From Chlorops oryzae (lineage: Eukaryota > Arthropoda > Insecta > Diptera > Chloropidae), in assembly GCA_020466095.1 (NCBI GenBank), contig CM035807.1:62621158-62685157 (forward strand): a stretch of DNA of 64,000 nt, given 5' to 3'. Shown here in pieces: positions 1-10,265 of this stretch (position 1 is the stretch's first letter; every line of letters begins with the position of its first letter). The position numbers and the translations under genes were made by a program. The notes under the pieces are model-generated. The model was given only the letters and a program-made list of their open reading frames with translations. It was not told the origin of the DNA and ran no database searches.

Positions 1-750
1 GCTATTATGGTCTATTATGATTACAAATTGAAAAAAAAAAAATGCATTTCCATATTGTCTATACCTAAAATGAGAAAAGTATTTGCACGGATGGTCGTTC
101 ATGCATGCACATGCTTACAATTTAAGACGTAAATATATCAAATGTTGGGAGCTTACGTCGCAAGATCAAAGTCGAATGGTCAAGTGAAGTTAATAAGCAA
201 GCATATAGCAAGCTCCATTCGCATTCAAAACCATACAATCATGCATACATACATATAACAAGCTTCATCCAAACTCATTCAAAGTCAAAGCATAAAATCA
301 CACATGGCTCACAAATATGAAAACTAAGGGCTCATTTACACTTTTGATGTTTGACATCAAATTGAGTGAAAATTTAAAAATATTATCTCAATTCAAAAAA
401 ACGATTTTGACGTAAAAATTCTTACGATTGTTTTGAAATAGATTTGACAAATGTTTAAATTGCCCCCTAATATATATAAAAAAAAAAATAAAAATATAGG
501 CAGGAATGTCTAAACTAAGAATTTCAAGAAGCTTTAAAGTAAAATTATTAGAAAATATAATTTTGCTTCAACCTAAAAACTGACTGAAATATATGTTTTA
601 AATGTAATACAGAGAGAATACAAATGAATATATTAAAGAAATTTTTAAACTAAGAATAAGTAAATTTTTTGATTGTAATAGTAACTTTTTAAATAGTAGA
701 GTTAAGAAATATCAGTTTAAAGCTTTTGTTCAACACGGAGATCACACACC
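1..750. other. AT-rich stretch without a recognisable gene
   Basis: Low-complexity AT-rich DNA with scattered A and T runs and short CATA repeats near 240. I see no ORF with family-like sequence, no terminal repeats and no RNA gene. Confidence 0.5.
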
Positions 751-930
751 ATGAAACGAAAAGATGTAGATGATCAGAAAGCGGCATATCCCACACCAAA
801 CAACAATACGGCAGCACAACAACAGCGCGAGAGACCAATGAAACTCGCAATACAACACCAGACACTTCAAAAGGCAGTACAACAACAATGGTATAATCAA
901 GAAGCAGCACGTCAACCACACCAATTTTAG
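751..930 (+). pseudogene. Short glutamine/asparagine-rich ORF, possible gag remnant
   Basis: A 59-codon ORF starts MKRKDVDDQKAAYPTPNNN and is rich in Gln and Asn, ending at TAG 928-930. CAA-rich sequence continues downstream to about 1550, out of frame. A purine-rich tract and a possible LTR follow at about 1096-1117, so this may be the worn 3' internal part of an LTR retrotransposon. I recognise no domain. It could also be chance coding in a CAA-rich region. Confidence 0.2.
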
Positions 931-1095
931 CTACTATAGCATAACCGATGACATTGCCGGGTCTACAAACAACGGCGGAATTAACCAAATTTCAACGCAG
1001 CCATGCAGCAAGCACCTTAAGTCGAAAATTCGTTTCACCACACGGAGGTCACAACAAGATATGACTTGATGAAAAGTCACGATGCTCGTGACTTT

Positions 1096-1859
1096 GCGGA
1101 AGGAGGGGAGGAATATTGTGTGGCACAACCGCACAAACAGTTCTTATACCTTATTTCGATATGCGATAAAGTACAACAACGAAAACACCGTCGTTCAGAA
1201 TCAATAAAACAATAACGCTGGCGTAAACAATCAAAGCCAATGATCGCAAATACTAAGAACATCAGACGATTGGATCGGGCGAGTGAGCGGCAAGACGAAA
1301 TGACCGAAACAGCTAGTCAGCAATTATGTCGCATAAGCTATGCACAAGAAGTTCAGCGTCTTAAATACTGACCTGCTCCAATAATAATAACAACAACAAC
1401 ACGTGGCAGGCGAAGACTGGAATAAAGCTGACGCTAGAGGTATTAAGCAACAGCAGCACGCAACAACAATGAGTAAGCTGACCTGATCGGCCTGATATAT
1501 TGGGAACACGCAACAACAACAATCGAGATGACCCAGAAGAGTGTCGCAAGAACCGATATTGCTAGAACAGCAATATCTCTTTATTAAAACTGAGATTCGT
1601 GCACTGGAAGAGGACTACGATCAGAACCGTGAACCGAAGTATTCAGTAGATCTCAACTTTAACGCACCTACTCACGAGCCAGGACGTTGAAGTGTGGATC
1701 TCCGCGTTGGCTAGGGAATAGCTCAGTTAAGTTAGTTAGCTTAAGGATTTAATGTTACGCCTTAAAGTAAATCAATAAATGCTATATTCAATATTAAACG
1801 GTCTCGAGTAATTCCTTACGTTAAGCTACTTAGACGCGCTCCCTAGACGACACAACAGG
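1096..1859 (+). repeat. Possible degenerate LTR with polypurine tract
   Basis: A polypurine tract (gcggaaggaggggaggaat, 1096-1114) is followed by TGTGTGGCAC at 1117. An AATAAA lies near 1773 and a ...GACACAACA terminus at about 1850-1859. This is the order expected for PPT, 3' LTR and LTR end. No second LTR copy exists in the window and no TSD could be defined, so the limits and the assignment are tentative. Confidence 0.3.
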
Positions 1860-2298
1860 GACCACGCATTCAAACGCTGGAAACGATATAAAGCCGCGTA
1901 AATTTTTAAGGAATATAAGCGTCTTAGAAACAAAGTCCAAAAATAAGTTTCTATTGCTTAAACGAAACACTTTGAGAATAAGGGAAGTTAAGCGCTTAAC
2001 ATTAGACAAACGTAGAGTCAAATTAGCAAAATAGGTATCTCTTGTAAATGCTATCAAGAGCTTGATGTGAATGAACTAAATTTAAAGTTTTGTTATGCCT
2101 AGAATGAAGCAAACAGTTAATTCATCTCTTAGCCACCTATTACCAGCGCGGGCTCTTCCATGCGACTGCATCTCTTTCAATTTTGTAAGTGCAAGTGATG
2201 TCATTCAGTGCATAAGTTCCATAAAATCGAACGCCACTGGCTTGGATTAAGTTGACCCTAAAATTTTATAATATCTACTCCCTATTTTACTCCCTCAC
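1860..2298. other. No recognisable gene
   Basis: Unique-looking sequence between the possible LTR and the first LINE fragment. No ORF or repeat structure that I can support. Confidence 0.4.
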
Positions 2299-3392
2299 TT
2301 GATTTATATTTTTAATAATATTATAACTAATTCTGAATTTCTGGACAAATTAAAAATAGCTAAAATTACACCCATTCAAAAAGCGACCGGGGGTAAAAGA
2401 CCTATTTTCATACTCCCATATCTATCCAAACTTTTGGAAAAGCTTATTTCTGACCACATAACGAAGTTTCTCCTAGATAACTCCTTACTAACAGAATTTC
2501 ATTCGGGATTTAGGAAAAATCACAGTTGTATAACTGCTCTTCTAAACGTCTCTGATGGCTAACGTGAGGCTCTTGAAGAAAACAAAATTTCAAATCTAGT
2601 TCTTCTTGATTACACAAAAGCCTTTGAAACTGTTGATCATAAAATTCACTGCTTAAAGCTTCGCCAGCTTTTCAACTTTTCAGCCTCAGCCTGTACGCTT
2701 ATTCAGTCATATTTTTCGGATAGAGTTCGAAGAGTGTGCATAGGACAAGGCATCTCAAATGCTCTTCCTCTTATCAGAGGTGTACCTCAAGGATCTGTTC
2801 TTGGTCCCCTGCTCTTCAGCATATTTTTCAATGACTTGCCTACCAGCCTAGCCCGATGTAAAACACACTTATATGCCGACGATGTCCAACTTTATATTAC
2901 CCGCAAATCCGAAAATAAGTAAACTTGCATTGAGAACATCAATACTGAACTCGCGAGCCTTAATAGTTGGGCCAAGAGAAACAGCCTTTGCATAAATCCA
3001 GCCAAATCCAAATGCTTAATTATAGGTAAAAGTCACATAGGAGGGGCGCAATTGTCCCCCTTGAGTTAAGATGGAAAAAGAATTGACTATGTGGAGTCAG
3101 CAACAAAAATAAGGAGTACTATTCCATCGATCATTAAGCTGTATTTACCATATAAATATGACTGTGGGGAAAATTAATAGCATGCTTAGATACTTACGGG
3201 CTACGCAGTCTTTTATTCCTCAAAAAGTACGAATGCTTATAGCAAAAACTTATATACTACCAACGTTTTTCTATGCGTGCGAAATATACACAAACTGTGA
3301 TGCTGCGCATAGATATAAGATTAATGTCACCTTCAACAATATTGCAACAATATACGTCTTTGCAAGAAAACGATTTGACCATATAACACAAT
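2299..3392 (+). pseudogene. Degenerate LINE reverse transcriptase (jockey/CR1-like)
   Basis: Reading through two in-frame stops (TAA at 2560-2562 and TAA at about 2920) gives a non-LTR reverse transcriptase. Visible motifs are a LEKLISDHI-type helix, SGFRKNHSC, LLDYTKAFETVDH (catalytic D of motif A), RGVPQGSVLGPLLF, and YADDVQLY with the catalytic aspartate pair. A thumb-like segment continues from 3158 to the assembly gap. The element is 5' truncated (no endonuclease) and has at least one further frame change near 3060-3150. Similar to jockey/CR1-type RTs; clade not certain. Non-functional. Confidence 0.8.
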
Positions 3393-3492
3393 NNNNNNNN
3401 NNNNNNNNNNNNNNNNNNNNNNNNNNNNNNNNNNNNNNNNNNNNNNNNNNNNNNNNNNNNNNNNNNNNNNNNNNNNNNNNNNNNNNNNNNNN
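3393..3492. other. Assembly gap of exactly 100 N
   Basis: Positions 3393-3492 are all N. A run of exactly 100 is the conventional placeholder for a gap of unknown size, so distances across it are not real. Protein sequence spanning it is meaningless. Confidence 0.99.
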
Positions 3493-3690
3493 CTTTATTC
3501 AAAACAGTCTTTTCTTTTGAATGAGTAGCTTACATATACATATGTACATATATGCCTAAATTAGACTACAAGATTAAACCATAAATCAAAACTGTTAATT
3601 CTTATGTTATTATACTCAAACCCCTTCTTAAACGAATTGCAAATTTTAAAAGCACAAGTAAAATAAAATATTGAATTGAATTGAAAAAAC
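3493..3690 (+). repeat. Probable LINE 3' tail after the gap
   Basis: AT-rich non-coding DNA ending in AATAAAATATTGAATTGAATT and an A run near 3661-3687. This resembles a LINE 3' end with a short A-rich or ATTGA-type tail and could close the LINE interrupted by the gap. It lies just before the 5' part of the next LINE. Confidence 0.35.
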
Positions 3691-5728
3691 TCTTCAAGAG
3701 TTAGTTCGAGCACAAAACCAAATGCTCCAAATTTTTATCCTTAAGAACTGAGTTAACTAAATATATGCTCATGGAATCCAAACGGCGTCCGCCAACATTA
3801 GTCAGAAATAGGGCGCTTCTTCTCTTAGCAATCTGTTGATGCCATGCTGCTTTCAGCGACGCATTTAACAGAAAAAAATATTTTTTTCATTTCTGGTTAT
3901 CAATCTTATACAACAAATCACCCTGACGTAAAAGCGCATGGCGGTACTGGAATTTTAGTGCGAAGCAGGATTAAACATTTTCTCCTACAGTCATATGCTG
4001 AAAAATTTTTGATGACAACGTCAATTAGCCCACAAAATCGAAACAATAACTAAGTTTTGTCTGCAATTTATTGTCCTCCGCGCTTTTCGGTAAACGAGGA
4101 TAAATTTAAGGCTTTCTTTAGCACTTTAGGTAATAAATTCCTAGCAGCTGGAGATTTAAATGCAAAACACACGCATTAGGGCTGATAAGCCCGTCTGATA
4201 AGCCCGAAAGGAAGGCAATTGTTTAGCACCTTAATAAACCGCATGGGCAGGCTTGATTTTTTATCACCAGGTCAGCCTACATACTGGCCCTCTGATCCAA
4301 GAAAAATTCCCGACCTCATTGACTTCGCCATTGTCAAAAGGGTACATTGATTTCGCGTTACAACCATCATTTGATCTCTCATCAGATCACTCACCTGTGT
4401 TTTTTCATCTAGCTGAAAGTCCTATAGTTACTGAGTCGCCATTTCAGATTGACTTTTTCTAAAACTAACTGGATTAAATTTTAGAAAAATAGCCACATAT
4501 ATTCATACCAGATACTTCATAGACAGTATAGAACACGTTGATGAAGCTACTAATGTACTGAGTTCTACGCTTACGACAGCAGCAGATCAGTGAACGCCTT
4601 GTATCGAAAATTATGCAAAGAATCATATCTTTACCAATAGCGAAATCGAAAGACTTGTGATCGAAAAACGCAGGCTAAGACGCGAATGGCAACAACATAG
4701 ATCCCCAGCGGCTAAGCTTAGAGTTAAAGCCGCAACAAATGAGCTAAGCAAAGCTTTCTTTAGATTAAAAAATGACGAGTGTAGGAAATATGTATCGAAG
4801 CTTTCCCCACAGTCCTCCGGTAAATCATCTTTGTGGAAGATAAATAAAATTATTAACTCTGCAAAAGTGGGGGAATCTCCCACAAGAGACACCAACGGCG
4901 CTTGGGCACGTAATAGTGAAGAAAAGGCTACTGCCTTTGCTGGGAATTTAAATTCAGTTTTCCAAACTAGTCCCCTTAAATAAATTGTGAAATGTCTACA
5001 CTTCAAATAAATTCTCAAAATTTCCCAATCTTTTGCCACTCAAACGAAATTAAAGCAATTATAACAAGTCAATTATCCCCCAAAAAAGCACCTGAAAAGG
5101 ACAACATAACTCCTAAACTGATTATCTAAATGCCATACATTGCCATCTTGTTCATTACAAAGCTTTTACATGCAATCATTTGATTTGTATATTACCCTCA
5201 AGTATGGAAATCTTCCTTAATAACTATGATTCAAAATCCAGGCAAGGATGTAACCATTGTGTCTTCTTATCGACCCATAAGCCTTCTTCCGAGTATTTCC
5301 AAACTTTTTGAGAAAGCAGTGCTTTTCAAATTGACTCTATATGTTTCTGAAAGGGATATAATTCCGCACCACTACTTTGGTTTCCGTAAAAATCATGGGA
5401 CTATAGAGCAGGTAAATCGCATAACCAAAGGAAAAAGTAAAGCTTTTGAATACAAAGAATACTGCTCAGCCATATTCTTGAACGTGACTCAAGCTTTCGA
5501 CAAAGTATGGCATGAAGGACTAATTCAAAATACTAAATATCTTCTCCCTCCTACTGTTCACGCAATACTTTCGTCCTACTTACAACATAGGAATTTTAAG
5601 GTCAAACATAAAGATTTTGTTTCACAAGTCATAGAAATCAAAGCAGGAGTGCCCCAAGGAAGTGTTCTTGGACCCTTCCTATATTTACTATATACGTCAA
5701 ATTTCCCTGTAAACAGTAGTCTTAAAAC

Positions 5729-6428
5729 CAGGGTATATTGCGTTGCGTGTGGTGGTGTTTTACAGACAGCACCAGTCGCTTCGAACCAAACAATATATCC
5801 TCGACACAAACTATGTCGGGTATAAAAAAACGTGTCAATCGGATCTACTGAAGCCGCTGATTATTTCCGTACCCATTTCCAATGGGATATCTCGACTTTT
5901 ATTCAAATAATCCATAATCTCGGGAATATGAATATTGATTATTCAAATAATCCATAATCTTGGGAATATGAATATTAATTATTTTTATAATCCATAATCT
6001 TGGGAAAATGAATATTGATTATTCAAATAATCCATAATCTGGGGAATATGAATATTGATTATTGAAATAATCCATAATCTTGGGAAAATCAATATTGATT
6101 ATTCAAATAATCCATAATCATGGGAATATGAATATTGATTTCCTAAATAATCCGTAATACAAAAAGACTGATTATTCATTACTCAATCAATTCATAATCC
6201 TTTTATCTAAAGTTTCGATTTTTCAAGCAATCGCAATTTTTCTTTTTATAAGTATTTTCATATATTCAATCCGAATTGTGTATAAATTTTTCATTATTCA
6301 GAAATTTTATTTTTGCAATTTGTGATTTCTTTTAATTCAATAATCAAGAATAAAAGGCTAAAAAATTTTGGTCAATCCGCAATAAGTACCGATAATATTG
6401 TTGAAAATATTATAACTGCCGATCCCTG
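5729..6428. mobile_element. 700-bp hAT-like MITE with 40-bp internal repeats
   Basis: The jockey RT is split by 700 bp flanked by a perfect 8-bp duplication CTTAAAAC (5721-5728 and 6429-6436). The insert starts CAGGGTATA and ends GATCCCTG, so its termini are CAGGG inverted. An 8-bp TSD with CAGGG-type short TIRs is the hAT signature. There is no transposase; most of the interior is a 40-bp tandem array. At 5791-5830 a segment resembles the TATACCC/GTGTCGAGG end of the mini-me element at 49.96 kb, in reverse orientation, so the MITE seems to have picked up a mini-me terminus. Confidence 0.8.
5901..6140. repeat. Six exact-period 40-bp tandem repeats
   Basis: Units start at 5901, 5941, 5981, 6021, 6061 and 6101, each of the form attcaaataatccataatc followed by a tgggaatatgaatattgatt-like half. 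A decayed seventh unit follows to about 6180. The array is internal to the hAT-like MITE. Confidence 0.95.
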
Positions 6429-7193
6429 CTTAAAACATTCACTTTTGCCGATGGCAAAGCCATATTAAGCCGCCATAGATGCCCGATTTCTTCCACTTCA
6501 AACCTGCAAACGCATTTAAAAGTGGTTGAAAAATGGTTGAGAACATGGCGAGTGAGAGTAAACGAGCAAAAAAGTAAACATTGTACATTTACACTTAAAA
6601 GGGGTATCTGGGCCCCTTTAAGAATAAACAACATAATAGTACCAGTGACGGACAATGTTATTTACTTGGGTATCCAATTGGACAAACGTCTCACATGGCG
6701 CAAACATATTGAAGCTTAACGAACCCAAATGAAACTTAAAGCTATTAAGCTTCATTGGTTAATGAATCATCGTTCCTCCCTAAGAATCGAATATAAAACC
6801 ATTTTATATACTAGTGTTTTAAAGCCAATATGGTCATATGTCCTTAAGTTATGGGGTAATGCAACTTACCCAAGTAAAGAATTGATTCAAAGATGCCGAT
6901 CAAAAAATCTCCGTTCAATAACAGGCGCGCAATGGTATATACGAAATGAAAATATCCATCGTGACCTTAATATCCCTTTGGTTAAAGAGGAATTAGTGCG
7001 TCTTAAAAATTCCTTTTTGGATAGACTCCAGCGGCACCCAAATGAAATGGCTAGGTGCTTAGGCTTAACTTCAGCGCCCTCGAGGCTAAGAAGAAACGAT
7101 CGCCCGACCGCTACGCACGCACCACAAGGCGAACGGCTAGGTTTCCGACATTCTCCATCCGTCTTTGGTCTCCGACAGCATCCTCCTCGATGA

Positions 7194-8486
7194 CGAATCC
7201 AGTTAAAGATGACCGTTCTGCGTCACTTGACTTTCGGCTTAATCCCGTCGGTAACGTTGCGATAACGGCTCGTGAGCTGTCGATTGTCTCCCACTGTGCT
7301 CTCCGTCGATGACGTATACGATGACGGACGTTTTAAAGACGGCACTGCGTTACACTCCTCGACACACATGAAATATGTTGTGAGCTTCGTACTTTAACTG
7401 GCACTGACACACCCCTTCGGAGACATCGCTCCGAACGGCACACGAAATTATTGCTAAAGCCCCGCTAGAAGGTTCGAGGCGCGCTTTTGCCAATGACGCT
7501 ATATCAATTAAGAACTTATTTTTTATGTAGTGAAATTTTTTAACAGTTTAAGATTTTAAAGCATATTGTTAGTTCTAAAGATTTAGAAGATTCAATATAC
7601 CTGCCGTACCTGTAGCTCCACCGGTGATCCGATAGATAGCCGTTCCATTGAAATCGCCGTGTGGCTGCATTTAAGCCATAGCGAAAAGCTAAAAGAGGAT
7701 TTTTAAAATGCTGATAACGATTATGAACTCGATGTTTTCAAATTTAAGATGGCAGAACCAATATTTTGAACGAATGATGATAAAAATTTTTTGAAATATT
7801 CACAGCTTTGTTAATATAGCAATCGTTTGTGCATCTGATCTTTTAAAAATGCGAGAAAAAATAAAACCGAGAAACCAAGCGTCTTTGATTCTTTTAATGC
7901 ACCTTTTTCTCAATCTCTGCATGAAACACGTCTGCGTATTTTGTCCGATCTGTTTCTTAAAATTTGCATAAAACGAGGCGTTGAAAATCATAGGCGGCCA
8001 AAAAATAACTGGTTCTTGAGATGAAAAAGCTATTTTATTCTTCAGGTTGCTAGATGGAAGTACAAACCACTTGATATCTAAGGACACACATAAGGTAATG
8101 CTTAATTTGGAAACCCCTCGATTCGTACGTGCCAGTGGTACTAAACGTATTTCGATTTTTGTTTAACATTTTTGAATTTCTAAATTTTTAGCCTATCGAA
8201 TTTAGAAATCAAGCACTTATTTCAAATGCCCGAAAACACCTTACCTCTGACTTTGACGGCCTACATATTCGAAGTTATTTAAATGAGAATTATAAAAATT
8301 TATTTCGAATTTACGTGTGTGCACTAAACAACAGTTGAGAGAAAAAATGTTCTTTTGCTTTAGTTTTTGAATTATGGCCATAACAAGTGATATGTTTACT
8401 CAAAATTCACAGGCACTTGCTTTTACGATGTAATTAGAGAGTCTTATGATATTAACGGGGCACGAAAATATTTTCGCTCACACCCG
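7194..8486. other. No recognisable gene; LINE 3' region then unique DNA
   Basis: The first few hundred bases, GC-richer than their surroundings, may be the 3' end of the jockey copy. From about 7500 the DNA is AT-rich. A 95-codon minus-strand ORF (7800-8087) resembles no family I know and has no supporting context, so it is not annotated as a gene. Confidence 0.4.
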
Positions 8487-8545
8487 CTTGTAACGATCTC
8501 AATTGGGCCGGGATATGACTCAGTCAAGCCAGGGTTCGTTACAAG
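8487..8545. repeat. Perfect 10-bp inverted repeat (CTTGTAACGA / TCGTTACAAG)
   Basis: CTTGTAACGA at 8487-8496 and its exact reverse complement at 8536-8545 are separated by 39 bp. The ends look like TGTAAC...GTTACA LTR-type termini, but no partner LTR was found. It marks the left edge of the repeat-rich locus that continues to 9287. Confidence 0.6.
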
Positions 8546-8859
8546 AAAATTTCTTCTTCGTAGAAGATCAAGAGCGCGAACACAGCAGGTTTGTTCTTAA
8601 TATTATAAATTTCTTTCGTTTATTCTTTATTTATTACAATTCTCTTTTTTTCTTCTAACAAAATTGAATCGTAGTATATGCTGACGGGGTTCTTTGCGGT
8701 TCGCTGGCTGGTGCTTTCGGCGCTGTGTTGATTGGGGTTCGCTCGGTGCTGGCTAGTCGTCTTTGTACACAGTACCACGAGCGCCGAGAAATTCGACGAG
8801 CAGCGAATTAGGCGGAGAAAATCGGGTCGAAGTCGATCGCGCGAGAAATTCCGAATCGA

Positions 8860-9150
8860 AGTCAATTACGCAGACAGTTAGATTTAAAATCAATTATACG
8901 GGAATTTCCTAACCAAAGGCAATTTTGCGGGAAATCGCGAGTCAATGTCAATTAGGCGGAAAATTTTACTTCGAAGTCAATTACGCGGGAAATATGAAAA
9001 AAGGTTAATTAAGCGGGCAAATTTGAATTAAAGTCAATTACGCGGGTAATTCGGGTCAGACTCACTTAAGCGGGCAAAATTTAATTAAATTCAATTATGC
9101 GGGCAAAATTTAATCAAAGTCAATTACGCGGGAAATTTCGAGAGCTACGA
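8860..9150. repeat. Degenerate ~30-bp tandem repeat
   Basis: The motif aagtcaattacgcgggaaat and variants (aattaagcgggcaaat, caattatgcgggcaaa) recurs about nine times with a spacing near 30-36 bp. It runs directly into the 67-bp array. Function unknown; it could be the leader or LTR of an older retroelement. Confidence 0.75.
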
Positions 9151-9152
9151 CG

Positions 9153-9287
9153 GATTTAGAGCTCGAAGTAACTATGCTAAGAAAATTCACGGGCGCGGGT
9201 TAATACAAAAGCTACGACGGCTTTAGAGCTCGAAGTAACTATGCTAAGAAAATTCAAGAGCGCGGGTTAATACGAGAGCTACGACGG
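9153..9287. repeat. 67-bp tandem repeat array, left part
   Basis: Units of gagagctacgacggctttag + agctcgaagtaactatgcta + agaaaattcaagagcgcggg + ttaatac. About two copies precede the LTR element; the next copy is cut at acgacgg by the insertion and resumes at 18052. Confidence 0.9.
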
Positions 9288-9922
9288 TGTAACGTTCGGT
9301 CCTGAACGTTAGCAGAGAAGCCAGGATCAATCCCAAGTTAATTCTTCTGAATTAACTTTTTCGGCATAAAAAGACTAAGATGGTTTTTTGTTTGCTTTTA
9401 GAAGTGGACCGGTATACGGCGTGAGCTAGTATCCGTCTTACTTTATTTAGTTGAAGTCTTAGTCTGCTTTCTAGTACAAAATATCATAGCTTATATACTA
9501 ATTTTAACAGCGCGAAAGTGCTGAAGAAACATATGGACTCTTTGTTTTATTTTAAGAAATTTTAGCTTCGTTGGAAAAATCAATCCAAAACAATTCGATG
9601 TCATTGAATTGTAATGGGTTCATATTTCATGTGAAACATGCATGCTTACTTGTACCTTTTTTTTATTGGTATCGCTTTTCGTCAAAAAAACGAAAGGCAA
9701 GGGCTGACCGTTGCCGGCGTGTGTGCATATTGCAGCTTGTGCGTTTTTTGAGTGTAAGCAATTGTTCGAGGCATTTATGACTGAGACAATTGCTTCTTAG
9801 TGCATTGGCAAAATAAAACGTAAAAGAAAAGAGTGAAAGAAATTGAAAGTATTGCCCGACATTGCTAGGTTAAAATGTTGTGCAGTGCAAAATAATGTTT
9901 TACCATATGTTATCTTACAACA
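9288..9922 (-). repeat. 3' LTR (635 bp) of the minus-strand 412-like element, with PPT
   Basis: In element orientation the LTR begins TGTTGTAAGATAAC and ends CGTTCAGGACCGAACGTTACA-like, so the termini are TG...CA. The adjoining internal bases 9923-9938 read, on the minus strand, as caaaaaagagggaagg, a polypurine tract. The copy is uninterrupted and serves as reference for the insertion in the other LTR. Confidence 0.93.
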
Positions 9923-10265
9923 CCTTCCCTCTTTTTTGAAAAATCTTTAGAGATTTTTCATATATCTTAACATTTTAATTTAATTAATATGATTTTTCTT
10001 ATATCAATATTTTTGGTTTTTAATAGTAAAATCTTGTATGTATTAAATTTATTGAGTCAATTATATAAAATTTAAAATTCTAATGCTACTTTTATAAAAA
10101 TTTTAATATTATTTATTGGTAATTGAATTTCTAAAGCTAATTATTGAATTTATTATATGTAGTGCACTACTAGGTATATTTTGGATTAAAATTACAATAT
10201 TAAGCTAATTTTAATCTATTCTTGTGTACATTTAAAATTTTATTTTTGTAATTTATTTTACAATT

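Larger units (their letters stand above)
3745..7193 (+). pseudogene. Degenerate jockey-type LINE ORF2 (endonuclease-RT), interrupted by a MITE
   Basis: Order of parts: AP-endonuclease start with WNPNGV (about 3765) and TNHPDVKAHGGTGILVRSR (3900-3970), YCPPRF and LAAGDLN (4070-4160), a basic linker (4657-4983), RT from about 5226 (SYRPISLLPSISKLFEKA, FGFRKNHGTIEQVNRIT, AGVPQGSVLGPFLYLLYTS), then after the 5729-6428 insertion the catalytic box read as FADGKA instead of FADDTA, and the thumb region to 7193. Several stops and frameshifts break the frame. It is a diverged relative of the minus-strand jockey at 38.8-43.2 kb, matching it segment for segment. Loss of the second catalytic Asp confirms it is dead. 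Confidence 0.85.

Noticed and set aside
3158..3520. Continuous ORF across the gap
   Set aside because: A third of it is N; the coding part before the gap is LINE remnant and the part after is unrelated.
7800..8087. 95-codon minus-strand ORF
   Set aside because: No recognisable domain, no promoter or neighbour support, AT-rich context; likely chance.
9571..9780. 69-codon ORF repeated at 17.7 kb
   Set aside because: Lies in the LTR, antisense to the element, and is explained by the two LTR copies.
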